Shown here piece by piece: positions 12,827 through 21,943 of a stretch of DNA of 22,921 nucleotides (the stretch's first letter is position 1; every line of letters starts with the position of its first letter). Made by a program: the position numbers and the translations under genes. The DNA is from Bacteroidales bacterium (GTDB taxonomy: Bacteria; Bacteroidota; Bacteroidia; Bacteroidales; F082): contig JALNZT010000053.1 of assembly GCA_023229135.1 (NCBI GenBank), forward strand, positions 1-22,921, given 5' to 3'. A model generated the notes under the pieces. The model was not told the DNA's origin. It saw only the letters and a program-made list of their open reading frames with translations, and searched no databases.

Positions 12827-13702
12827 ATGAAAGGCATCATCCTCGCCGGCGGAGCCGGCACTCGTTTACATCCCATCACAAAAGTCGTATCCAAGCAACT
12901 GTTGCCTATCTACGACAAGCCAATGATCTATTATCCGCTTTCAGTTTTGATGCTGGCAGGGATAAGAGAAATTTTAATTATTTCAACACCACATGATCTG
13001 CCCAATTTTGAAAAACTCTTTGGTGATGGCAGCCAACTCGGTTTAAAGTTCAGCTACATTGAACAACCTTCTCCCGATGGGCTGGCACAAGCCTTTATTT
13101 TGGGTGAAGAATTTATTGGCGATGATGATGTTTGTTTAGTTCTAGGCGATAACATCTTTTATGGTGCAGGATTACAAAACCTTCTTGCTAAAAGTGTTCA
13201 AACGGTAAAAGAAGAAAACAAAGCCGTTGTTTTTGGCTATTATGTAGAAGACCCAGAGCGCTATGGAGTAGCAGAAGTGGACAAAGAAGGAAATGTATTG
13301 AGCATTGAAGAAAAACCACAACAACCCAAAAGCAATTATGCTGTTGTTGGTTTATATTTTTATCCCAACTCTGTGGTGGAAATTGCTAAAAAAGTAAAAC
13401 CTTCTCACCGGGGAGAACTGGAAATAACTTCCGTAAATCAGGAATACCTTCAACAAAAAAACTTAAAGCTTCAAACTCTTAGCCGCGGCTATGCATGGAT
13501 GGATACCGGAACCCATGAAGCTTTGAGCGAAGCTACGGAATTTGTGAAAGCAGTTGAAAAACGTACCAGCTTAAAAATTGCTTGCCCCGAGGAAATTGCC
13601 TTACGCTATGTTTGGATAACTCACCTGCAATTAAAAAACAACATTGAAGGCATGAAGGGTAAATACTTTGAATACCTACAAAGATTAATTATACCGGAAT
13701 AG
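12827..13702 (+). CDS. rmlA: Glucose-1-phosphate thymidylyltransferase (RmlA)
   Basis: 291 residues, the normal RmlA length. It converts glucose-1-phosphate and dTTP to dTDP-glucose, the entry point to dTDP-6-deoxyhexoses. Seen: nucleotide-binding loop LAGGAGTRLHPITK (6-19), SKQLLPIYDKPMIYYPLS, EQPSPDGLAQAF, the metal-binding LVLGDNIFYG, EEKPQQPKSNYAVVGLY, and RGYAWMDTGTHEAL. The gene is complete, directly abuts the flippase gene (TAG followed by ATG), and leads the operon. The first 30 or so codons are C-ending, like the gene before it; the rest is AT-rich, which suggests a recombination join inside the gene. RmlB is not in the window and must be encoded elsewhere. Confidence 0.95.
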   Translation: MKGIILAGGAGTRLHPITKVVSKQLLPIYDKPMIYYPLSVLMLAGIREILIISTPHDLPNFEKLFGDGSQLGLKFSYIEQPSPDGLAQAFILGEEFIGDDDVCLVLGDNIFYGAGLQNLLAKSVQTVKEENKAVVFGYYVEDPERYGVAEVDKEGNVLSIEEKPQQPKSNYAVVGLYFYPNSVVEIAKKVKPSHRGELEITSVNQEYLQQKNLKLQTLSRGYAWMDTGTHEALSEATEFVKAVEKRTSLKIACPEEIALRYVWITHLQLKNNIEGMKGKYFEYLQRLIIPE

Positions 13703-15160
13703 ATGACCTTAAAGCAAAAAACCATAAACGGTATTTTTTGGAGTGCGATTGATAGTTTTTCAGTACAGGGAATAACTTTCATTACCGGTATTGTTCTTGC
13801 GCGACTACTGACCCCAAAAGAATTTGGTTTAATTGGGATGATTACCATTTTTATAGCCCTATCTCAATCATTTATAGATAGTGGCTTTAGCAGTGCATTA
13901 ATAAGAAAAAAGGATACAACAGAAGCAGATTACTCTACGGTTTTTTATTTTAATTTAATTATAGGACTATTTTTTTTCGGGATATTAATTATTTCTGCAC
14001 CAGCTATCAGCAATTTTTTTAATGAGCCACAGCTTAAAAATCTTGTTCAAGTGCTTGGAGTTGTTCTCATCATTAATTCACTTACAATAATACAGAGAAC
14101 GACCTTAACCAAGCGCATAGATTTTAAATTACAAACAAAAATTTCGTTTATCTCTTCTGTCTTCTCTGGTATTGTTGGTATTACAATGGCGTATAATGGC
14201 TTTGGCGTGTGGAGCCTGGCATTCAAAACCATCAGCCAACAAGGTATGAATTCCTTGTTGCTTTGGTTCTGGAACAGATGGAGACCTACCCTGATTTTCA
14301 GTATTCAATCATTTAAAGAATTATTTTCATTTGGTTCAAAACTTCTGATCAGTGGCTTAATTGATACCGCATATCGAAATATTTATTACTTGATTATTGG
14401 CAAATACTTTTCAGCACAGGAATTAGGTTTTTATACCCGGGCGCAAATGTTTAATGATCTTCCATCTAAAAATCTTAACAGTATAATGTCAAGAGTGACC
14501 TATCCTGTATTGGCGCAGCTTCAGGATGAACCGGTTAAGCTCAAAGCAGGTTATAAGAGGATGATAAAAAGCGTCATGTTTATCAGTATGATTTTAATGG
14601 CTGGTCTGGCTGCAATTGCAGAACCTTTGGTTATTAAGCTAATTGGTGAAAATTGGAGGCCATCCATCATTTACTTGCAACTGCTGACTTTTGTCGGAAT
14701 GATGTATCCCTTACATGCTTTAAACTTAAACATGCTTCAGGTACAAGGACGGTCTGATCTATTTCTTAAACTTGAGATTATAAAAAAAATATTAGCTGTA
14801 CCCACCATTATTATTGGAATAATATGGGGCATTAAGATATTGATACTCGGCATGTGGGTGAACAACATAATTTCTTATTACCTTAACAGTTACTGGTCGG
14901 GTCGGTTTATTCATTATTCTATACGTGAGCAAGTCTCAGATATAGTACCTGGATTTATACTTGCAATTTCTGTGGGATTGTTGGTTTACATGCTTGGGTG
15001 GTTAATGCCGGCAGGTAATCTGGTGAAATTAATAATTCAAATTTTAAGTGGTGGTTTATTGACAATTAGTATAAGTGAATTTTTTAAATTTGAAGCATAC
15101 ATGGAGATAAAAAATATCGTTTTAGATAAATTAAAGGAATTACGCAATGCCAGAAAATAA
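13703..15160 (+). CDS. Polysaccharide flippase, Wzx / TuaB type (MOP superfamily)
   Basis: 485 residues, highly hydrophobic, with about 12-14 predicted membrane segments and no signal peptide. The N-terminus TINGIFWSAIDSFSVQGITF, the loop LARLLTPKEFGLIGMITIF, then FIDSGFSSALIRKKD and the central ISGLIDTAYRNIYYLIIGKYF are characteristic of the PST/WzxC-TuaB branch of the MOP exporters. It should translocate undecaprenyl-linked repeat units across the inner membrane. Its start directly follows the rmlA stop, and its end overlaps the aminotransferase gene by 14 bases, so it is cotranslated. Substrate cannot be inferred from sequence alone. Confidence 0.9.
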   Translation: MTLKQKTINGIFWSAIDSFSVQGITFITGIVLARLLTPKEFGLIGMITIFIALSQSFIDSGFSSALIRKKDTTEADYSTVFYFNLIIGLFFFGILIISAPAISNFFNEPQLKNLVQVLGVVLIINSLTIIQRTTLTKRIDFKLQTKISFISSVFSGIVGITMAYNGFGVWSLAFKTISQQGMNSLLLWFWNRWRPTLIFSIQSFKELFSFGSKLLISGLIDTAYRNIYYLIIGKYFSAQELGFYTRAQMFNDLPSKNLNSIMSRVTYPVLAQLQDEPVKLKAGYKRMIKSVMFISMILMAGLAAIAEPLVIKLIGENWRPSIIYLQLLTFVGMMYPLHALNLNMLQVQGRSDLFLKLEIIKKILAVPTIIIGIIWGIKILILGMWVNNIISYYLNSYWSGRFIHYSIREQVSDIVPGFILAISVGLLVYMLGWLMPAGNLVKLIIQILSGGLLTISISEFFKFEAYMEIKNIVLDKLKELRNARK

Positions 15161-16253
15161 ACCCATATACGTTACCCAACCTGCTCTCCCAGAGCTGAAA
15201 GACTTCATTCCTTACCTAGAACAAATCTGGGAAAATAAAATCCTAACCAACAATGGCCCTTTTCACCAACAACTGGAAAAAGAATTAGCCGCATTTCTGG
15301 GAGTGCCTTATATTTCACTTTTTGCGAATGGAACCCTGGCTTTGCTTACGGCTTTGCAGGTTTTGCGCATTACCGGTGAGGTAATTACAACGCCATATAG
15401 TTTTGTTGCAACCACCCACAGTCTCTGGTGGAACAATATAAAACCCGTTTTTGTGGATATTGAACCGGAGTATGGTAATCTTGACCCTGAAAAGATTGAA
15501 GCTGCCATTACGCCCAAAACGACTGCAATTATGCCCGTTCATGTTTACGGAAACCCCTGCAAAGTTGAACGCATGCAGGAAATTGCTGATACTTATGGCT
15601 TAAAAGTGATTTACGACGCTGCTCATACCTTTGGAGTGAACTATAATGGACAGAGTATCTGTAATTATGGCGATTTATCCATTTTGAGTTTTCATGCTAC
15701 CAAGGTATTCAATACCATGGAAGGTGGTGCCATTGTTTGTCATGATGCAGCTACTAAAAAAAGGATTGATTACCTGAAAAACTTTGGCTTTGCTGGCGAA
15801 ACAAAAGTAATGGCTCCCGGCATCAATTCAAAAATGAACGAAATGCAGGCTGCACTAGGTTTGTTACAGCTAAAAGGCTATCCGCAAAACGCTGAAAAGC
15901 GAAAAGTTATTGCCGAAACTTATCGAAAGGAGTTGGCTAATGTCAAAGGAATCTCCCTTTTGGATGAACCTGAAAACACCGATGCTAATCATGCCTATTT
16001 TCCTATTTTTATTGATGAAAAAGAATATGGCATGAGCCGCGATGAGCTTTATGAAAAACTAAGACAAAGCAATGTATTTGGTCGACGCTACTTCTATCCT
16101 TTGATTAGTGAGTTTTCTATGTATAAAAGTCTCGATTCTGCTAGGCCTGCTAACCTGCCTATAGCATCAAAAATGGCAAATGAAGTGATTTGCTTGCCGA
16201 TTTATCCGGAATTAGAAAGTGATTCCATTAAAAAAATTACAGCACTTCTTTAA
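15147..16253 (+). CDS. DegT/DnrJ/EryC1 aminotransferase, VioA-like (dTDP-4-amino-4,6-dideoxyglucose forming)
   Basis: 368 residues, PLP-dependent sugar aminotransferase. ANGTLALLTAL (60-70) binds the cofactor phosphate, the VIYDAAHTFGV block carries Asp157 and SFHATKVFNTMEGG carries the Schiff-base Lys186. The opening (VTQPALPELKDFIPYLEQIWENKILTNNG) and TPYSFVATTHSLWWN resemble the VioA group, which aminates dTDP-4-keto-6-deoxyglucose at C4. With RmlA upstream and a VioF-like formyltransferase downstream this fits a dTDP-Qui4NFo-type branch, but I cannot exclude another 4-keto sugar. The ATG at 15147 overlaps the flippase end by 14 bases. The gene is complete. Confidence 0.85.
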   Translation: MPENKPIYVTQPALPELKDFIPYLEQIWENKILTNNGPFHQQLEKELAAFLGVPYISLFANGTLALLTALQVLRITGEVITTPYSFVATTHSLWWNNIKPVFVDIEPEYGNLDPEKIEAAITPKTTAIMPVHVYGNPCKVERMQEIADTYGLKVIYDAAHTFGVNYNGQSICNYGDLSILSFHATKVFNTMEGGAIVCHDAATKKRIDYLKNFGFAGETKVMAPGINSKMNEMQAALGLLQLKGYPQNAEKRKVIAETYRKELANVKGISLLDEPENTDANHAYFPIFIDEKEYGMSRDELYEKLRQSNVFGRRYFYPLISEFSMYKSLDSARPANLPIASKMANEVICLPIYPELESDSIKKITALL

Positions 16254-16263
16254 ATTAATTTTT

Positions 16264-16968
16264 ATGAAAATTGCAGTAATGCAGCCTTATTTATTTCCTT
16301 ACGTAGGCTATTTTCAGATGATAAATGCAGTTGATAAATTTGTGTTTTATGATGATGTAAATTTTATTAAACAAGGCTGGATAAACCGAAATAAAATTTT
16401 GTTGAATAACAAAGAGTTTTTGTTTACCGTTCCATTGAAAAAAGCTAATTCTTTTTGTTTAATTAAGGATACTTTAATAAACAAAAATTTTTATGAAAGG
16501 TGGAAAACCAAATTTCAACTGACAATTAATCAGAATTATCAAAAAGCCCCAAATTATACAGAAGTTGATAAACTGATAAATAACATATTGAATAAGAGGT
16601 ACAATACAATTAGTGAATTAGCTATCGAGAGTGTTATTACTATTTCAAAATACTTAGGATTGAAAACAGAATTTTTTATTTCCTCAAAGAGGTATGAAAA
16701 TATAGATTTGGAGCGAGAAGATAGACTAGTAGATATCTGTAAAAAAGAAAATGCCACAAATTATGTAAATGCACTTGGAGGTCAGGAACTATACAATAAA
16801 GAAAGTTTTAAGGAAAAGGGGATTGAATTAAGTTTTATCAAATCACTCACTATTGAGTACAAACAATTTAATAATGAGTTTGTGCCATTTTTGTCAATTA
16901 TTGATTTGTTGATGTTTAATTCTGTAGAAGAGGTGAAGAAAATGTTGGATAATTACAATTTGATATGA
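16264..16968 (+). CDS. WbqC-like family protein
   Basis: 234 residues, start ATG 16264. The opening MKIAVMQPYLFPYVGYFQMI, then VDKFVFYDDVNFIKQGWINRNKIL and LFTVPLKKA, is the WbqC (PF08889) signature. The family is common in O-antigen and capsule loci of Bacteroidota and other Gram-negatives. I know of no firmly established reaction; a role in acylating or otherwise modifying amino sugars has been proposed from context. It overlaps the next gene by ATGA and follows the aminotransferase by ten bases, so it is a coupled member of the operon. The length is typical and no catalytic residues can be named confidently. Confidence 0.9.
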   Translation: MKIAVMQPYLFPYVGYFQMINAVDKFVFYDDVNFIKQGWINRNKILLNNKEFLFTVPLKKANSFCLIKDTLINKNFYERWKTKFQLTINQNYQKAPNYTEVDKLINNILNKRYNTISELAIESVITISKYLGLKTEFFISSKRYENIDLEREDRLVDICKKENATNYVNALGGQELYNKESFKEKGIELSFIKSLTIEYKQFNNEFVPFLSIIDLLMFNSVEEVKKMLDNYNLI

Positions 16969-17912
16969 ACTCAATAGGCGGATATTTTGAATTAGAACTT
17001 CCCCAAGGCGAAGAATATCATAAAAATGCTATCCGATTAAATACTGGACGAAATGCATTTGAATATGTATTAAGAGCAAAAAAGTATAAAAAGGTTTATC
17101 TGCCTTACTATACGTGCGATGTAATGCTCGAACCCATCAAAAAGCTACAATTAGATTACGAATTCTACAACATAGATGAAATTTTTTTTCCTATCTTCGA
17201 TTTTTCAAAAGTAAAGCCACTGGATGTTTTTGTTTATACAAACTACTTTGGAATCTGTGATAATCAGGTTCAAGAAGTTTCACAGAAATGCAAAAACCTA
17301 ATCATTGATAACTCACATGCATTCTTTGCAAAACCTTTGGCTGCTGCTGATACATTTTATTCTCCCCGTAAATTCTTTGGTTTACCTGATGGAGCGTATC
17401 TGTATACAAATAAGGAACTTGAAATAGAATTGGAGCAGGATAATTCTTTAAATAGATTTGGACATTTGCTTGGTAGAGTTGAAGAAGGCGCAGAAACGTA
17501 CTATAACATTTTTAAGGAAAATGATATATCTTTAATTGGTCAACCAATCAAAGTGATGTCCAAACTATCGAAACGGTTATTGCACAGTATTGACTATAAG
17601 CATATTGCTATACAAAGGATAAGGAATTTCTTGTATTTGCACGAAGTTTTGAAAGATCATAATCAACTTCATTTTGAGTTAAAAAGTGATATAGTACCTA
17701 TGGTATATCCACTTTTAATTGACGATGGATCATCTTTGAAGAAAGGTCTATTACAAAATAAAGTATTTATAGCTACCTATTGGCCCAATGTTTTGGGTTG
17801 GTTAAAAGATGAAGTTTTCTTTGAAAAGTATCTTTATAACAATCTTATACCTTTGCCTGTAGATCAGAGATATAATGAAAAAGAGATGTTGAAGATAATT
17901 AATTTATTATGA
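16965..17912 (+). CDS. DegT/DnrJ-like PLP-fold protein of an unassigned subgroup
   Basis: 315 residues, shorter than the usual 360-390 of sugar aminotransferases. A PLP-type fold is visible: RLNTGRNAFEYVLRAKKYKKVYLPYYTCDV (24-53), LIIDNSHAFF with Asp115 positioned for the pyridine nitrogen, and SPRKFFGLPDGAYL with Lys136 as the likely Schiff-base lysine. The C-terminal region (VPMVYPLLIDD, ATYWPNVLGWL) matches the family's substrate domain. It lies between WbqC and a formyltransferase with 4-base ATGA overlaps on both sides, so the three form a tightly coupled set. The substrate is unknown. It may aminate a different keto sugar from the VioA-like enzyme, or act with WbqC. Confidence 0.75.
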   Translation: MNSIGGYFELELPQGEEYHKNAIRLNTGRNAFEYVLRAKKYKKVYLPYYTCDVMLEPIKKLQLDYEFYNIDEIFFPIFDFSKVKPLDVFVYTNYFGICDNQVQEVSQKCKNLIIDNSHAFFAKPLAAADTFYSPRKFFGLPDGAYLYTNKELEIELEQDNSLNRFGHLLGRVEEGAETYYNIFKENDISLIGQPIKVMSKLSKRLLHSIDYKHIAIQRIRNFLYLHEVLKDHNQLHFELKSDIVPMVYPLLIDDGSSLKKGLLQNKVFIATYWPNVLGWLKDEVFFEKYLYNNLIPLPVDQRYNEKEMLKIINLL

Positions 17913-18751
17913 AAAAGGTTGTTTATATCGGAAACCGCCCTAAGGTTTTAGAGTCTATTGAAACGAATAGTGATTTGAAAATAGTTAAGGCATTTGTTAT
18001 TGAACAGCCCTTAATCACAGATAGCGACAAATATGATATTATAAGATTATGCTCACGAGGTCAGAAAAATTATTTAGTTGAAGGTTTATTGGAATTGGAT
18101 TATGACATATGCGTCTCGGCAGGTTGTTCTTATATTTTGCCAATGGAGAGGCTGGATTCAAATAAAATTTACATTAATTGCCATCCCTCTGTATTACCAT
18201 ATGGAAAGGGAATACACCCGTTAAACGAATGTTTCTTATCGGGTAATAATGTGGCTGGAGTAACGATACATTTATTAGTTGACGAGCTTGATGCAGGAGA
18301 TATATTGAACCAGATATCCTTTGAATTGACTGAAGATGTTGACGTAAGCCTGTTGTATGGTTTTATATTTGATTTAGAAGCAGAGTTGTTAACTAAGACA
18401 TTGTCTGATTTACTAAAAAATAATTTGAAGTATAATGCATTTCCTCAAAAGGGGATTGGCACTTACTACACGCGAGAAAAAAAGATCAGAAAGTTTTTTG
18501 CTCGTGAAACATCTGCTCAGGAAATAATAAATAATTCGAGGGCTTTTTCTGCTAGTAACTTAGGAGTTATTTTGATATTTGATGATATTCAATTGTTTGT
18601 TTTTTCGATACAGGCAATAGTCAACAAGTTTATTTTAGAAAGATACAATAAAGTTAAATCAGGAACCATCATTTTTATGAATAGAGATGTAGCTTTACTG
18701 AAAATGTCTGATGGGCTTGTAAAGACAACAAAATTTAGAGTTCTCCATTAA
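17909..18751 (+). CDS. Sugar N-formyltransferase, methionyl-tRNA-formyltransferase fold (VioF-like)
   Basis: 280 residues. The formyl-transfer triad is present with family spacing: Asn90 and His92 in INCHPSVLPYGKG, and Asp128 in LVDELDAGDIL, 36 residues after the His as in methionyl-tRNA formyltransferase. HPLNECFLSGNNVAGVTIHL matches the folate-binding loop region. A C-terminal segment (about 190-280) replaces the tRNA-binding domain. Enzymes of this kind transfer formyl from N10-formyl-THF to 4-amino sugars such as dTDP-Qui4N, consistent with RmlA and the VioA-like enzyme upstream. The ATG overlaps the previous stop (ATGA). The exact amino sugar is an inference. Confidence 0.8.
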   Translation: MKKVVYIGNRPKVLESIETNSDLKIVKAFVIEQPLITDSDKYDIIRLCSRGQKNYLVEGLLELDYDICVSAGCSYILPMERLDSNKIYINCHPSVLPYGKGIHPLNECFLSGNNVAGVTIHLLVDELDAGDILNQISFELTEDVDVSLLYGFIFDLEAELLTKTLSDLLKNNLKYNAFPQKGIGTYYTREKKIRKFFARETSAQEIINNSRAFSASNLGVILIFDDIQLFVFSIQAIVNKFILERYNKVKSGTIIFMNRDVALLKMSDGLVKTTKFRVLH

Positions 18752-18762
18752 ATACTTAAAAA

Positions 18763-19740
18763 TTGGAAAAAAAATTAACTGTTTCGGTTTTCATGATGGC
18801 ATATAATCATGAGAATTATATTTCAAAAGCAATTGAAGGAGTATTAATGCAAAAAACAAATTTTGGTTTTGAAATAGTTATTGGTGAAGATTGTAGTACA
18901 GATAAAACAAGAGAAATAATTTTGTCTTATAAAAAAACATACCCTGGTAAATTTAAACTGATTTTACATGAAAAAAATGTTGGAGCCATGGCTAATCAGA
19001 ATGCAGTCTTTTCAGCTTGTACAGGTAAATACATAGCGATGTGCGAAGGCGATGACTACTGGACCGATCCATACAAATTACAAAAGCAGGTTGATTTTTT
19101 AGAAGCAAGCACTGATTATGGTATGGTTTGTACTGATTATAACAAATTATATATGTCTAATGGTTTAATAAGCAAAAATAGTTTTAAGCTTCAAAAATAC
19201 AAAGATGAGGTAAAGTTCAAAGACTATATCATTGATAGATCAACAATAGGTACTGCTACTGTTATGTTTGCGACCCATTTGTATGATTCTTATCTTAGAG
19301 ATATTCCTAAAGAAGTCTTAGAATCTTTCAATGTAGGCGACACTCCGCTTTGGCTCTATATCATGCTAAACTCAAGGGTTGGAGTTCTATCTGATGTTAC
19401 TGCCATGTACCTGATAAACTTGCAATCTGCTAGTAAATTTGTTAATCCTCATGATCATTATTCTTTTGTAACTAAAGGGTTTAAAGTACCTGAATATTTT
19501 TTATCCATATACAATGGTCATTTAAAAGATGAGTTAAGAACTAAATTGGAAAAACGTAAACAATTATCAACCCTTCACTACGCTTTTAAGGTTAAGGATA
19601 AAAAGCTCTTTCTCGATTCGTTTAGGCAAATTAAGAAGCAGGACAGAACAATCAAAATAATGTTATGGCGTGTTGGATTGATTACTAACTTCGCCCATAA
19701 TATAGTAAACTTTATTTTAAAAATCTATAAATCTATATAA
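18763..19740 (+). CDS. Family 2 glycosyltransferase
   Basis: 325 residues from TTG 18763. The first ATG would remove part of the opening strand LTVSVFMMAYNHENYI, so the TTG start is preferred. GT-A features: AYNHENYISKAIEGVLMQ, FEIVIGEDCSTDKTREI, and EGDDYWTDPYKLQKQVDFL, in which the acidic pair at residues 97-98 serves as the DxD-like metal site. It has no membrane anchor until a hydrophobic C-terminal stretch (LITNFAHNIVNFILKI), which may bind the membrane. It adds one sugar to the growing lipid-linked unit; donor and acceptor cannot be read from the sequence. It is the only glycosyltransferase in the window, so others must follow outside. Confidence 0.9.
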   Translation: MEKKLTVSVFMMAYNHENYISKAIEGVLMQKTNFGFEIVIGEDCSTDKTREIILSYKKTYPGKFKLILHEKNVGAMANQNAVFSACTGKYIAMCEGDDYWTDPYKLQKQVDFLEASTDYGMVCTDYNKLYMSNGLISKNSFKLQKYKDEVKFKDYIIDRSTIGTATVMFATHLYDSYLRDIPKEVLESFNVGDTPLWLYIMLNSRVGVLSDVTAMYLINLQSASKFVNPHDHYSFVTKGFKVPEYFLSIYNGHLKDELRTKLEKRKQLSTLHYAFKVKDKKLFLDSFRQIKKQDRTIKIMLWRVGLITNFAHNIVNFILKIYKSI

Positions 19741-19747
19741 TTGTAAT

Positions 19748-20764
19748 ATGGAAAATTATAATGGAAAAACGTTGCTCATATCAGGTGGCACTGGTTCCTT
19801 TGGAAATGCGGTTCTGAAAAAGTATTTATCCTCAAACATCTCAGAGATAAGAATCTTTAGTAGAGATGAAAAAAAACAGGATGATATGCGTCGTTTTTAT
19901 AAATCAGATAAGATAAAATACTATATAGGCGATGTAAGGGATTTTAATAGTATTAATCGGGCTATGACTGATGTTGATTATGTTTTTCATGCTGCTGCAT
20001 TAAAGCAGGTGCCTTCCTGTGAGTTTTATCCACTCGAGGCGGTTAAAACAAATATACTCGGAGCGGAAAACCTCTTAGAATCAGCTTACCAGAATTCAGT
20101 AAAAAAAGTCGTGGTCTTAAGCACGGATAAAGCTGTCTATCCTATAAATGCCATGGGATTGTCAAAAGCAATGATGGAGAAATTAATGGTAGCTAAGTCT
20201 AGACTTCTTAATGTTGAAAAGCAAGTTTTCTGTGCAACCCGATATGGTAACGTAATGGCTTCAAGGGGCTCTGTGATACCTTTATTCATCGAGCAAATCA
20301 AACAAGGGAAGAATATAACCATAACAGATCCAAAAATGACAAGGTTTATGATGTCACTTGATGACTCTGTTTCTTTAGTGGAGTTTGCTTTCAAGAATGC
20401 TCATCCAGGAGATATTTTCGTACAAAAATCGCCCGCATCAACAATTGAAGATATTGCATTAGCTTTGAAAGAAATATTTAATGCCTCGAACCAAATTAAA
20501 GTTATTGGAACCAGACATGGCGAAAAGTTATTTGAGACACTTTGTAATAGGGAGGAAATGGCTAAGACAGAAGATTTTGGTGATTTTTACAGAATCCCTG
20601 CTGACAATAGAGATCTTAACTACGAAAACTTTTTCGAAAAAGGAGAAGCTAAGAGAAGTGAAGCGGAGGACTATAACTCTCATAATACAAGAAGGCTCTC
20701 TCTTGAGGAAACAAAAAATCTCCTGCTAACTCTTGAGGATGTGAAAAAGGAATTGCATAATTAG
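19748..20764 (+). CDS. UDP-GlcNAc 4,6-dehydratase/5-epimerase, CapE/FnlA/WbjB type
   Basis: 338 residues, extended SDR. The NAD(P) motif GGTGSFG lies at 13-19, STDKAV at 125-130, and the active site shows MxxxK (Met136, Lys140) instead of the usual YxxxK, as in the inverting UDP-GlcNAc 4,6-dehydratases (CapE, FlaA1). CAPE-type length and RDEKKQDDMRRF, RYGNVMASRGSVIPLF and TRFMMSLDDSVSLV support CapE/FnlA rather than PseB. The product is UDP-2-acetamido-2,6-dideoxy-L-arabino-4-hexulose, the precursor of L-FucNAc, L-PneNAc, L-RhaNAc and L-QuiNAc. It starts eight bases after the glycosyltransferase stop and begins a three-gene nucleotide-sugar set. Confidence 0.9.
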   Translation: MENYNGKTLLISGGTGSFGNAVLKKYLSSNISEIRIFSRDEKKQDDMRRFYKSDKIKYYIGDVRDFNSINRAMTDVDYVFHAAALKQVPSCEFYPLEAVKTNILGAENLLESAYQNSVKKVVVLSTDKAVYPINAMGLSKAMMEKLMVAKSRLLNVEKQVFCATRYGNVMASRGSVIPLFIEQIKQGKNITITDPKMTRFMMSLDDSVSLVEFAFKNAHPGDIFVQKSPASTIEDIALALKEIFNASNQIKVIGTRHGEKLFETLCNREEMAKTEDFGDFYRIPADNRDLNYENFFEKGEAKRSEAEDYNSHNTRRLSLEETKNLLLTLEDVKKELHN

Positions 20765-20784
20765 TGTATTAATATTTTGACCAA

Positions 20785-21915
20785 ATGAAGTTAATGACAA
20801 TTGTCGGTACAAGACCGGAAGTAATTAAGCTTAGCAGGGTTCTTATCGAAGTTGAGAATCATCTGGAACACTGTCTCGTCCATACCGGGCAGAATTTTGA
20901 CTATGAACTTAATCAGATTTTTTTTGAACAACTAGGCATTAGAAAACCTGATTATTTTTTAGAGGCAGCTGGTGAAACAGTAGCCGAAACAATAGCCAAC
21001 GTGATCAGTAAATCAGATGTGATTATGGATATTGAAAAGCCTGATGCCTTATTGGTTTATGGTGACACCAACAGTTGTCTTGCAGTAATACCTGCAAAAC
21101 GCCGAAAAATCCCGATATTTCATATGGAAGCAGGGAACCGTTGTTTCGATCTACGTGTGCCAGAAGAGATTAATCGGAAAATTGTTGACCATTTGAGTGA
21201 TATAAATATGGTAATTTCAGAACATGCTAGGCGATATCTCATTAGTGAAGGAATACGCCCCGAAACTATTATCAAAACCGGTTCTTCAATGAAAGAAGTT
21301 TTAGATTATCATGCATCTTCAATTGAGAAATCGGAAATTTTAACAAAAGAAAACCTTCAGCCTGGAGCTTATATCATTGTTAGTGCACACCGAGAAGAAA
21401 ATATTGATTCAAGTGCCAACCTAGCCCTATTGTTAGAAACGCTTGAAAAACTAACATCCGAATTTAGGTATCGGGTGATTTTTTCAACACATCCAAGAAC
21501 CAAAAAAAAACTTGAACAAATCAAACATATAAATTCGAACCCTTTAATTGAATTCATGAAACCATTTGGATTTTTTGAATATATTAAATTGCAAAAAAAC
21601 GCATTTTGTGTTATTTCAGATAGTGGTACAATATCAGAAGAAGCATCTTTACTGAATTTTCCAGCTGTGACAATTCGACAAGCACATGAACGGCCAGAAG
21701 GGATGGAAGAAGGAACAGTAATTATGACAGGGTTAAATCCCGAAAATATTATATTGGCGATAAAAGTAACAACGAGTCAGTTTAAAAAACCCGAAAAACC
21801 TTTTAATGTTGTTAGTGACTATAATGCTTACAACGTTTCAGCAAAAGTTTTGAAAGTAATTCTTTCATACAAGTCGTACATCAACAGAACAATCTGGCGT
21901 AAAGATGACAATTAG
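20785..21915 (+). CDS. UDP-N-acetylglucosamine 2-epimerase family enzyme (CapG/FnlC/QnlB type)
   Basis: 376 residues, the length of WecB-type 2-epimerases. Conserved catalytic and binding positions are present: VGTRPEVIK with Arg10 and Lys15, VYGDTNS with Asp94, HMEAGNR with Glu115, VPEEINR with Glu127, and SAHREENID with His202. Beside a CapE-type dehydratase and an RmlD-type reductase, its substrate is most likely a UDP-2-acetamido-2,6-dideoxy-L-hexose that it inverts at C2, rather than UDP-GlcNAc. In the capsule operons I know, the order is dehydratase, reductase, epimerase; here the epimerase precedes the reductase. The gene is complete. Confidence 0.9.
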   Translation: MKLMTIVGTRPEVIKLSRVLIEVENHLEHCLVHTGQNFDYELNQIFFEQLGIRKPDYFLEAAGETVAETIANVISKSDVIMDIEKPDALLVYGDTNSCLAVIPAKRRKIPIFHMEAGNRCFDLRVPEEINRKIVDHLSDINMVISEHARRYLISEGIRPETIIKTGSSMKEVLDYHASSIEKSEILTKENLQPGAYIIVSAHREENIDSSANLALLLETLEKLTSEFRYRVIFSTHPRTKKKLEQIKHINSNPLIEFMKPFGFFEYIKLQKNAFCVISDSGTISEEASLLNFPAVTIRQAHERPEGMEEGTVIMTGLNPENIILAIKVTTSQFKKPEKPFNVVSDYNAYNVSAKVLKVILSYKSYINRTIWRKDDN

Positions 21916-21943
21916 TTGTTATTATAAATAAAAGTAAGTAATA

